DNA of 23,102 nucleotides from contig LRSR01012758.1 of NCBI GenBank assembly GCA_001579985.1, positions 1 through 23,102 of the forward strand. Direction: 5' to 3'. Both the position numbers and the translations under genes were made by a program. The notes below the pieces were generated by a model that saw only the letters and a program-made list of their open reading frames with translations, ran no database searches and was not told the DNA's origin. Source of the DNA: Hypsibius dujardini (lineage: Eukaryota > Tardigrada > Eutardigrada > Parachela > Hypsibiidae). This document shows, one piece after another, positions 10,318-18,653 of the stretch (positions are counted from its first letter, which is position 1; each line of letters starts with the position of its first letter).

Positions 10318-13123
10318 ATGACGGAACCTGTCAGGCATTTGATTCCCGCGGATGTGGCTGAGGGATCGCTCCGACCGCAGCATCCGTGCTACCATTCCTC
10401 CGTCGATACTTTCATGTCCCTGGAAGACGTCGTCTTATCACCGGAAGAAATGGCAGCCAACCCCGAGGGATACCGGAAGCTACCCTCACTCCAACCGGGA
10501 GCACTCGCCGCCGAACAACTCGACTGTCTCCTCATTCAGATCTGCAAGAGTGGTGATCGACACCGCACCGTCTTGGCCCTTCTTGAAATCCTTCTAACCC
10601 TGGGTGCAGGTTACAAACCGCGCCTTACCGGGTTCTGGCCGAATGTGTTGTTCATTTCCGTTGACTATCGACAAGTCAGGGTAGCAAGGTACCGGTTACA
10701 TTGAGCTTTAGGGCCACCAATCAAATTTTAAGTTTGAACATGGTTCTTGGTTAATTCGATGATTCTGAGTCGATTAGCATCAGCCGAATTTCGATCTGAC
10801 GCCAGGGGGGGGGGCGGAGTTCTTACGGTTTCATTTGTCAATGTCGGTTAGTTGTCAACAAGTATACCCCCAAAGACTTTTTCCATTTTTTTCCGTAGAT
10901 GGACTCAAACTGTCACGGGAAGCTCGGAAAACGCGACGAGAGTTAAACAGACAAAAAACTCAGCGAGATTCAAGCGCGCAAAGTCGCCGTCCAAGCAATC
11001 AATCAAGGCATTGTCAGCCCCATACATCGATTTCTTTGCAGAATTTGCGACTGATTTATTGATTAATGGCAGCTAAATTTATGCCAATCAATCAAGCACT
11101 AGGTTTAATTAAGAAGTTGACTGGGAATTTTGAAAAGGAAGACTTAAGCACCTACCTGTGAAGAAAATCGATCAATCAATCAATCGAGATTTTTTTTTGT
11201 GGGTTTTAAATTGCGCCACTGGCAATGGATTTTTCATAGTACCACTAATTGAAATTCCCATGAGTGATGGGGCGCCGAGCGTGGGTGAGCGAGCCCGCGT
11301 TCGGCGACCACAAGAGGATGGCAGTGCTGATACCGCTGGCCAGTGAGGCAATCAAGCATCGGTTTGCCAAAATGGCTGTGAGCTTAACCACTGACCTGAG
11401 CGCAAGCGAGCGAAGGGGGTGGGTTTCAATGGCCACATCTGTAGATAAATTTTTTGATGGGTTTTGATAAGTGTTAAGTCTTTACTTTAGATATTTACGC
11501 ATAATTTCTCAATGAAAAGTGGTGCTTGATTGAGTAACCGGTGTAAAGTTAACTGTGAGTAATGAATAAACTAGTCGCCGGTTCGGTAGTAAAATCAATG
11601 TATCTGACTGAAAGGAGCCTAAGTGATTCATTGCGACGAGATTTTGCGTGCTGATTGATGCCAATCGACTCAGAATCATTGAATTGAATAAAAACGTGTT
11701 CAAATTCAAAATTTGATTAGTAGCCCTAAAGCTCAATTTTACCCAAGGTACCTTCTGGACAGTCGGCCGGATTCGTTCCCCGTGAATGAACTGTTTCCGG
11801 TCGGCCCTTCGACCCGATCTACGTATCTGACTAAAGCGATCTCTCTGAAGGACGCAGCCATGGTGGCCGTTTTGTTGGAGCACGGAGCTCGGCTGGATAT
11901 GTTGGGCACAGCGGAAGTGGTGGAGCTCGCGACCGAAGCGGATTTTGACAGTCTGAAATTTTTGGTGGATGCTGGGCTGCTTGATCCCTCCGGGAGTTTC
12001 AAGATCCCACCGCAGCAAGGAGACAGACCGCCCGTGGAGAAATCGGTTATGGACTTGGTCTTCGAGTGAGTGTACACACGTGGCAAAAATCTTGCGCGAA
12101 TCGAGTTAAGCCATTACACTCGTTCGACGCATGTTATACACAGCCTCCGAGTTAAAGTGCTTAATTCGGTTAGCGCAAAGTTTTTGCCACGTGTGTATGA
12201 ACGCGTGGTAGATGCTACTCCTCAGACAATCAGCTTCACGGACAGGACAGTTCGACGGACAGTTAAGAAGAAGGATATGTGTAATATTTGGATGAGTTTT
12301 CGTTTCTTTCTCCTCCAGACGTGCAACAGCTCGAGAGAAATACCTCCATCAGTATCTCTACCACACCAAAATGCGAGGGCGACGTATGTACTCACCGTCA
12401 CTCTTAGCCTCGCACTCCGGCGAATTCCGCGACAAAATCCGTTCCATCAACTACCTCCTTTCCATGGGTTCGAGTCCGCCATCCACACAGTCTCTATGGC
12501 AGGGATTCGACAACGCGGCTTACCTCACCGCGGCGGAAACCTTCATGGCTTGCCTGCAACTTCACATCCCGATCGCCTGGCCCGGCAACACCGACAAGCC
12601 CTTCCGGACTGCTTCATGGGACGCTGAGATGCTGATCCACCTTCCAGGTAATTTAGTTTGAGTATACCATATACTTAGCTAAAAAAAGTGAATTTTAAAA
12701 ATTTTTTTTTTTTTTTTTAAATTTTTTTTTTCAATAATTTCAGGGATCGCTGTTCATGTGGGGATTCTAAGAGACCTGATTGAGCGGTTCCCTACTTCAT
12801 TGCTGAGGGATAAAGCGAAGATGATGAGATATTTTGATGAACTTTTTCCGGAGAGCTCGGGGACCTGTAAGCAGTTCCCACGGTTAGCGGACTTGGTGGC
12901 CGCTAAGGTTCGCGAACGGATGGTGGTGTCGTTGCGCTCGGACTTGAATTGCACGGTGAATACGCTGCCGCTGCCGGGGAAGGAGCGGCGACTGCTCTGT
13001 TCGGCGGATCTTGTGAAGCGACTGGAACACGCACAAACTGCCTTGATGCAAGACGCTGTGTGGCCGCCCTATCCCGGATTCCTCAACACTCCAAAGAGCG
13101 CTCTGCGTCGCAGTTTTCAGTGA
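10318..13123 (+). CDS. Ankyrin-repeat protein with SOCS-box-like C-terminus
   Basis: Four exons, 10318-10688, 11748-12065, 12319-12647 and 12744-13123, join in frame to 465 residues. Ankyrin-like helices are visible at about 107-130 (PNVLFISVDYRQ, then VRVARYLLDS), 149-174 (YLTKAISLKDAAMVAVLLEH, then GARLD) and 180-205. The C-terminus (about 384-424) has the SOCS-box pattern FPRLADLVAAKVRERM ending in LPLP at 414-417. This suggests an ASB-like substrate adaptor for a Cullin-RING ubiquitin ligase; that function is inferred. Intron 1 interrupts Arg124 within an ankyrin helix and is a transposon-like insertion. Intron 2 carries a small palindromic element; intron 3 is poly-T-rich. The start is uncertain: the frame is open upstream, and an acceptor-like tctcag at 10241-10246 may mark an earlier exon. 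Confidence 0.8.
10689..11747 (+). other. Intron apparently created by a DNA transposon (introner)
   Basis: The borders are GCAAG|gtaccg and acccaag|GTACC. AAGGTACC is directly repeated at 10686-10693 and 11745-11752. The intron is 1,059 bp, exactly the length of the 1,051-bp element plus one 8-bp target copy. Splicing AG|GT to AG|GT rebuilds the codon AGG and the ankyrin helix VARYLL. Without splicing, translation stops at TGA 10702-10704. Confidence 0.75.
10694..11744. mobile_element. Non-autonomous inverted-repeat DNA element, family A long copy
   Basis: Terminal inverted repeats of about 85-95 bp at roughly 80-85% identity. The left end starts ggttacattgagctttaggg; the reverse complement of the right end starts gggtaaaattgagctttagg. 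Both arms contain attctgagtcgattrgcatc. The element is bounded by the 8-bp direct repeat AAGGTACC, a size typical of hAT-type and some other cut-and-paste transposons. The left interior (10767-10822) shares gcatcagccgaat and a G-run ending ggcggag with the palindromes at 13.3 and 18.8 kb. No transposase is visible. A GC-rich interior patch (11262-11460) has an open frame without recognisable homology. Confidence 0.75.
12073..12197. mobile_element. Palindromic MITE, family B copy 1 (in intron 2 of the ankyrin gene)
   Basis: Inverted arms beginning tacacacgtggcaaaaa on the left, with the reverse complement tttttgccacgtgtgta on the right. The outer bases are TA on both sides, suggesting a TA target duplication as in mariner-like MITEs. 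It starts eight bases into the intron, just after the donor gtgagt. Confidence 0.75.
12690..12735. repeat. Poly-T/AATTT tract before an acceptor
   Basis: Long T runs broken by aa, immediately upstream of the acceptor at 12743. Similar tracts lie at 13225-13268 and 15630-15686; the last is also directly before an acceptor, so two of the three act as long polypyrimidine tracts. Confidence 0.7.
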
Positions 13124-13224
13124 CACCAACTGCCAATCAATCAACTGACCTGAAATAATGCCAGTTAATAGACAAAATGCATACCTCTAACAAAAATGTG
13201 AAACACATACGGAGAAAGCGTCTA

Positions 13225-13268
13225 ATTTTTTTTTTTTTTAATTTTTTTTTTTTTAATTTTTTTTTTAT
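13225..13268. repeat. Poly-T/AATTT tract
   Basis: T runs of 11 to 13 separated by aa, in the 3' flank of the ankyrin gene and next to the start of the family A palindrome. Confidence 0.7.
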
Positions 13269-13272
13269 TTCG

Positions 13273-13586
13273 CCTTGGCGGACGATTTATCGAAATGCTT
13301 TAAAAATAATTATTTTGACACTGTCCCATCGGGAATTCAATTTGGAATCGATCAGCATCAGCCAAATACTTTTCTGGCATCAGGGGGCGGAGCTACGTGC
13401 CAATCCTGGAGAGCTTCGCAGGAATTTTCGGCTCTCCTAACAAAAAGACCGATAGCTCCGCCCCCTTACATTGGAAAAATATTTGGCTGACGCTGATCGA
13501 TTCCGAATTGAATTTCAAACGGGACAGTGTTGAAATAATCATAATCAATACACTGGGATAAATCATTTTTACGGCGACGACCAAGG
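13273..13586. mobile_element. Palindromic MITE, family A short copy 1
   Basis: Outer ends ccttgg/ccaagg and long inner arms: gacactgtcccatcgggaat through gatcagcatcagccaaata to agggggcggagctacg on the left, all mirrored on the right. The central loop (gccaatcctggagagcttcg) is also shared with the copy at 18.8 kb. It lies about 150 bp past the stop codon of the ankyrin gene. Confidence 0.8.
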
Positions 13587-13965
13587 AAAATGGAATTTGG
13601 AACAGCGTTTTTCCCGCTTTGAAATTTTGCCAACGAAATTTTCTATTTAGTCACCCATCACTAACATGGTAATAAAATAAAAAAATAAAACACAGACATT
13701 TTGGTCCTGCCCTTCACCAAGCCCAGTGCAAAACAAGGACTCGTCACTGTGCATGAAATCAACAAGCATACAAGAGAAACCCTTAATTAAGTGCTGACCA
13801 AAACGGACTTTGCTCAGGCTCTGCCCTATTACTGTGTTTATATTTGATGTCAAACACCAACGAGCTCAGCTGTTGCACAATGCAGTTTGTACCGATCCGG
13901 TACGGCACATTTTGGAATACAATCTAAAAAATAAACAATAGTCTATGCGCAAGCGTTGACGCACT
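13587..13965. other. Intergenic stretch, no clear feature
   Basis: I see no gene, palindrome or tandem repeat here. AATAAA-like sequences at about 13668-13690 and 13930 are in an AT-rich setting and far from the upstream stop, so they are not assigned. Confidence 0.4.
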
Positions 13966-14236
13966 GTAACGGTAACGTTAACGGTAACAGTAACGGTTAC
14001 GCTAATGGTAACGACAACGGTAAGGGTAACGGTGATGGTAACGGTAACGGTTATGGTAATAGTAACGGTTATGGAACGGGTATGGTAACGGTAACGGTAA
14101 CGGTAACGGTAACGGTAACGGTAACGGTAACGGTAACGGTAACGGTAACGGTAACGGTAACGGTAACGGTGATGGTAACGGTGACGGTAACGGTTATGGA
14201 ATGGTTATGGTAACGGTAACGGTGACGGTAACAGTA
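13966..14236. repeat. GGTAAC hexanucleotide array
   Basis: About 45 copies of ggtaac. A perfect core runs at about 14084-14169, with diverged copies (ggttat, ggtgat, ggtaat) on both sides. The open frames on each strand (Val-Thr and Asn-Gly repeats) come from the six-base period. Confidence 0.95.
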
Positions 14237-14373
14237 TCGGACACATGCCATAATGTATTAGCCTGCAGTCATAATATATGGGGGTCATTAAAAACTGCCA
14301 CCAAGTGGTCAAGACTCTACAGTAACGCCGCAACCGAATCGTATTCCACCTGACATCACACCAAAAACGCCAA

Positions 14374-14499
14374 TACACACGTGGGAAAACCCTTGCCCTA
14401 ACCGAATTAAGCACTTCAACTCGGAACTGTGTACAACAGTCATGCAACGAGTGTAATGGCTTAACTGAGTTAGCGCAAGGGTTTTTGCCACGTGTTGTA
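14374..14499. mobile_element. Palindromic MITE, family B copy 2
   Basis: Same structure as 12073-12197: starts tacacacgtgggaaaaccc, ends gggtttttgccacgtgttgta, length 126 bp against 125 bp, with TA at each outer end. The inner arms share ttaagc.cttcaactcg-type sequence with copy 1. It is intergenic, about 245 bp before the astacin-like start codon. Confidence 0.75.
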
Positions 14500-14744
14500 T
14501 GGGCCAAATGTGTGTAGACCTGGCAAGAAACCCACTGCCCTTCCAATCAGAAGAGAAATAGTTGAGGATAGGGCGTGTCTTGAGCTTGCGCACCAATAGA
14601 AACTGATGGTGCGCCCATCGAGGCCTTGTGTAAGTCGTGCGGCCCACCATGCGGGCCACTCAGCTGAAGTCGAGATAAGGAGTGCAAAAGGCACGTGATC
14701 CGTCAACTATTTCGCTTTCTATTTTTCCGCGCTGGTTTTAGGAA

Positions 14745-16268
14745 ATGTCGCCGCGGCGAGTACTCTCCACCTGCAGGCCATTCTTCCCCTGCAGGCCATT
14801 CTTCAAGCAGGGATATGTTCCGTTGCTGTGCCTCCTCATTTTGCAGCTGTTGCCGTGCCGGTGCGCTGTGGTCGGCGTCTTCTTCGGAGAAGTCGCTGCG
14901 AAAAGCGCCCTGGGCGCGCTCCCGATGTACGGTGCGTGGTCGGAGCCACAGGCCATTCCCTACCGCATCCCGGGGGAAGAAGCCTACAGTCCCGCTCAGA
15001 TATCCTTCATCCTCCAGGCGATGGAGCGCATCAATCGCGACATGTGTCGCTGCATCCGATTTGTCCCGTACGTGAGCGGTCTGCATCGAGCGAAGGATCA
15101 CCTCTTCATCAGTCAGACAATGAACGACAGGTCAGTCCGTATCGCTGACAAGGGAATATTTCCCTGCGTCAATCTGAAATCAGGCCCAACGTTTTTTTTT
15201 GTGGATACTTACTACCAAATCATGATTTTAGAAAATATGACTGGTCCCCCTGGGTTCCTTGTTCGAGATGGAGCAAATCGGGGAAGATTCCTATTGCGGC
15301 AGCCGCTTTAACGCTTTCACTATTGCATTGATTGATTGAAACATGAAAATTATTTTGTTTCTTTTCCCATTTAACGATTCAGGCAAAACAAAAATCGATG
15401 CGCAAACCATCCGACAATCAACCAATCAACGTTACTGCAAAAGCGTGAAAGTGGCTGCCGCAATAGAAATCTTCCCCGATTTTCTCCAGCTCGAACAGGA
15501 AACCAAGGGGGGCTAGTTATAGCTTCTAAAATCATGGTTCGGTAGTACGTAATCATAAAAAAAATTTGGACCCGATCTCAGACTGACGCAGGAAAATATT
15601 CCCTTGTGAGTTGTCTCAGTTTCAGACATTTAAAAAAAAAAAATTTTTTTTTTTTTTTAATTTTTTTTTTTTAATTTTTTTTTTCTGCTTAGGACAGCCC
15701 AGAGGATTTGTTTGACCTTCCCCGGCAGGCTGATCCGTGCGACCCTCGGGCAGGGTCAGAAAGTCGTCATCACCGGCGGACGGTTCGGATGCACCGACTC
15801 GGTCAGGGAAGTCATGAAAATTCTCGTCAATGCGCTGGGCCTTCGGAATGAATACAAGCGGCCTGACCGTGATGTCTACCTTCAGGTCTTTCCTGAAAAT
15901 ACTGCAACCGGTATAAGGCTCCTCAAAATTCCGTTTGAGTCGAATTCTAAAACTACAAATGCACTTTATTTGTTTGATTTAATGTGCCTAAGGGAGATCT
16001 GTTGCAGAATTGGTGGACCTCAATTTGTTGAGACCGTACGACCCGGAATCCGTCGACACGAGCTCGGACTTTGACTATCAATCAATTACCATGCCGAATC
16101 CGACGAAGCATGCAAACCTCGGGACTGTTCTTTACTCTTTTCGGGAAAGTAGCGCGAGCTCCAGTAAATCCTCCGGGCTCAGCTACGGCGACTGCCTCGC
16201 TCTTGCACGACTTTACAGAGATAAAGGATGCAAACTTCAATGTTGCTCAGCATGTAAGTGTTCGGACC

Positions 16269-16321
<53 letters not shown>

Positions 16322-16983
16322 TCTGTTGTCTGTCTGTCTGTCTGTCTCTCTGTCTGTCTGTCTGTCTGCTTGTCGGTCTATCTGTTTACGTATTCTTTGT
16401 TTACCTGTCTGGCTGTCTTTTCCAGTTTCATTATTTAACTTTGATTTCTTATGGTTATGCAGTGAATATTCCAAATATCATATTGACCATGCCTCAGTCA
16501 ATCCCGCCCACTGGTCCCCACACCACATCTACACCTGTTGGCGGGGGATCAACGGCTTCGACTGCCGACTCCGTCAGTCCAAATACCACTTTAGCTGGAG
16601 ACCCAGAAACCACTCCACCACCGACAATTCCTCCACTTACGGTGGCTCCACCTACGCTGGTCACAACCACCCTCGGAACGACCCCTCCACTTACGGTGGC
16701 TCCACCTACGCTGGTCACAACCACTCTTGGAACGACCCTTCCATCTACGGTGGCTCCACCTACGCTGATCACAACCACTCTTGGAACGACCCTTCCACCT
16801 ACGGTGGCTCCACCTACGGTAGTCACAACCACCCTCGGACCAATTCCTCCAGATGAGACCTTGCCGCCTAGACCGACTCCGTCGACGACACTCAGTCCCT
16901 TAGCACCGGACGAGACGGTTCCGCCCGTTACCGGTGCAGCGACCCTCGGTCCACTACCGCCTGAACGAACAGGAATGCAATGA
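14745..16983 (+). CDS. Secreted astacin-family protein with lost zinc site (pseudo-protease)
   Basis: Four exons, 14745-15130, 15693-15910, 16008-16253 and 16463-16983, join in frame to 456 residues. A hydrophobic stretch (YVPLLCLLILQLLPCRC) acts as signal peptide. Astacin landmarks follow in order: IPYRIP, CIRFVPY near residue 57 of the mature region, GCTD, then the helix before RPDRD (185-189), FDYQSI (223-228) and LSYGDCLALARLY. The zinc motif HExxHxxGxxH is replaced by K171, I172, N175, G178 and N181, so all three ligand histidines and the catalytic Glu are gone. The Met-turn segment is also altered (SITMP). The fold is probably kept without peptidase activity. The tail is Thr/Pro-rich with four 17-residue repeats, mucin-like. 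The reading frame is intact, so this is not a decayed pseudogene. Confidence 0.85.
15148..15607. mobile_element. Foldback element with about 185-bp arms in astacin-like intron 1
   Basis: The left arm starts acaagggaatatttccctg; the right arm ends in its reverse complement, tattcccttgt. Arms match through atcatgattttagaa, gttcgag.tggag.aaatcg and ctattgcggcagcc, and extend to about 185 bp. The loop holds short gattgattg sequence. Both arms, read inward, give a similar peptide, showing that these open frames are repeat-derived. The element fills most of the 562-bp intron. Confidence 0.85.
15630..15686. repeat. Poly-T/AATTT tract before an acceptor
   Basis: A run of A followed by T runs separated by aa, directly upstream of the acceptor ctgcttag at 15692. 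It serves as a very long polypyrimidine tract. Confidence 0.7.
16268..16415. repeat. TCTG microsatellite in astacin-like intron 3
   Basis: Tandem ctgt units begin 14 bases after the donor T|gtaagt and extend to near the acceptor. Sense orientation is TCTG, as in the LDH and C2HC introns. Confidence 0.92.
16625..16850. repeat. 51-bp coding repeat encoding a Thr/Pro-rich tail
   Basis: Four copies of a 51-bp unit encode a 17-residue repeat near PPLTVAPPTLVTTTLGT. Copies differ at a few positions, several of them synonymous. The unit keeps frame and expands the mucin-like tail of the astacin homologue. Confidence 0.85.
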
Positions 16984-17208
16984 AACAATTCAGCCAAACA
17001 CGGTGCGTAATAGTTGGCAAACCGGCTGCCCCAATAGTGAAGCACTCTAATCACCATTTCAGCTCCTGCATCCAGAGTCCACGTGGCTTTATTTGCGCAG
17101 TGTTGAACAGTGCATACAGACATATACATACGCGACGCGATTGTTCGAAATTTGATTATCTGCTATCGCGTTGTCTTTGCACTGGCATAATTTTTTGGCG
17201 CATGAAGT

Positions 17209-17214
17209 AATAAA
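17209..17214 (+). terminator. Possible poly(A) signal of the astacin-like gene
   Basis: AATAAA lies about 226 nt past the stop codon at 16983, in the sense strand. No closer canonical signal was seen. Confidence 0.5.
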
Positions 17215-17266
17215 AGTAATCTCTCTTCTCGCACAATGGAACAATTACAAGGCTAGACCAGTTGCT

Positions 17267-17288
17267 CACACACACACACACACACACG
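17267..17288. repeat. CA dinucleotide microsatellite
   Basis: Eleven uninterrupted ca units. Confidence 0.9.
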
Positions 17289-17315
17289 ATGATGTGTCCC
17301 TAATGAAAGTTCAAA

Positions 17316-17602
17316 TACCGTTTTCCCCCGATCTCAAGGGACACTTTTTTGCCCTACCAGTTAATTTGATCCACCCCGGATCTTATCTCTTTATCACCGT
17401 TTGCTATTATTTACCTACAATCAACCAATCAATCAACTAATCCGATGTTGCGTCAAGAAATTCCGCTTAATCAATCAATCAATCGCTGCCAAGTTGCGCT
17501 TAAATTTCAACCAATCACGACACAGTGAATGCGATTGAACAGTCAACCGATGACTGGAGGGGGTGGGGCTTAATTGTCCCTTCAGATCGGGGGAATACGG
17601 TA
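17316..17602. mobile_element. MITE-like element with about 27-bp terminal inverted repeats
   Basis: The left end taccgttttcccccgatctc plus aagggaca matches the reverse complement of the right end, tgtcccttcagatcggggga plus atacggta. The left part through the gccctaccagttaatttgat segment and the following (aatc)n tract is repeated at 18089-18290. Confidence 0.7.
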
Positions 17603-17682
17603 CGTCTAGAATTCTGGCCGGACAGTTGTCGGTTCGTGAGTTACAAAAATTGTCACATCCCGGGCGAAAATTCCGGACCCGA

Positions 17683-18077
17683 TGACTTTAGGGGAACGCG
17701 CACGGTCAGACATGTAAACACGTGAAGAAAAGCCTGCGCTTGACTGCTTCAATTGTCGGGACACAGGACTACAGCCTGTTGATTGTTGATTGATTGATTG
17801 TTGATCGCATCGACATTTATATTCCCAAGGAGTTGCAGCCATTGATTCTTTGATTGGCTTAATTTTTCATCATTTTCGCACAAGACTTCTGCGTAATAAT
17901 GGTGAAGTATTAATCACTACCCGGAAGAAGAGAGATTACGGATTTTAGCCCGCTATCGACCGCCTAGACTTATGGCCACGTGCGCAATGCTAATAGAGCC
18001 GGATGCTTTTTTCTGTACCGGCTGGTGAAAACAATCACGCGTCCGCTTCAACCGAGCGCATTCCCCTAAAGTTAACT
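17683..18077. mobile_element. MITE-like element with about 24-bp terminal inverted repeats
   Basis: The left end reads gactttaggggaacgcgcac plus ggt; the right end accgagcgcattcccctaaa plus gtta is its near reverse complement. About 395 bp lie between the outer ends, including gattgattgattg tracts and no coding sequence. Confidence 0.55.
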
Positions 18078-18088
18078 GAATAGACATT

Positions 18089-18290
18089 TACCGTAATCTC
18101 CCGATCACGTGGCACAATACTTTGCCCTACCAGTTAATTTGATCCACCCCGGATCTAATCCCTGCATCACCGTTTGCTATTGTATACCTACGATCAATCA
18201 ATCAATCAACTGATTCAACGTGTCCGTCAAGAAAGTCCACTCAATCAATCAATCAAGTGATTCAACGTGCGCGTCAAGAAATTTGTCATA
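18089..18290. repeat. Second copy of the 17.3-kb element's left half
   Basis: It matches 17316-17470: taccgt..t..cccgatc, then tttgccctaccagttaattt, gatccaccccggatct, caccgtttgctatt and (aatc)n followed by cgtcaagaaa. The matching right terminus was not located, so the copy may be truncated or rearranged. The caacgtg.gcgtcaagaaa segment is itself duplicated within it. Confidence 0.7.
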
Positions 18291-18570
18291 TTTTAAAATG
18301 CGGAAAAGACAAGGTCACACAGACGCGCTGCCATTTTCATTAGGGCGTCTAGCGTGTTGGAAGGGTCGGCGCCTCGCGTTGCCAGTCTTATCGCATCCGG
18401 ATATGGGGCATGAAAGGAAGACGGACGATGAGGGGACCCGTGGCCGTGAAAAGTAGACAAGTTTGTGGCCAAAACGGCGGCGCTCTCTGTGTGGAGATTA
18501 CGCTACGGAAATGTTGGTTCAGCCGACGATACGCGCGCAATTTGTCCGCACGAGATTAACATACACGTCA
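18291..18570. other. Upstream flank of the MAM-like gene
   Basis: No repeat or coding segment is convincing here. It is the probable promoter-proximal region of the gene starting at 18654. Confidence 0.35.
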
Positions 18571-18578
18571 TATAAAAG
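18571..18578 (+). promoter_or_regulatory. TATA box of the MAM-like gene
   Basis: A clean tataaaag lies 76 bp upstream of the ATG at 18654, predicting transcription start near 18600 and a 5' untranslated region of about 50 nt. It is the best TATA match tied to a gene in this window. Confidence 0.6.
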
Positions 18579-18653
18579 TCGACTTCTTAGAAATTCGTTC
18601 GGTTTGGATTTCTTGTCATTAAACAGTCCTGGGCGCGCGGCGAGACGAGTGAA

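Noticed and set aside
10608-10620. Splice donor gcag|gttac as the end of ankyrin exon 1
   Set aside because: Using it would remove the PNVLFISVDYRQVRVAR helix that joins perfectly to YLLDS after the element; the AG|GT model in the target duplication fits better.
11158-11467. Possible extra exon inside ankyrin intron 1
   Set aside because: The open frames lie within the inverted-repeat element, show no ankyrin-like pattern and lack convincing flanking splice sites.
13956-14251. Val-Thr and Asn-Gly repeat proteins, or an interstitial telomere
   Set aside because: The open frames follow from the hexamer period. GGTAAC is not a standard animal telomere motif, so I keep it only as a repeat.
15148-15556. 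Peptides ending GRFLLRQPL on both strands
   Set aside because: They come from the two arms of the foldback element, which explains why the same peptide appears twice in opposite directions.
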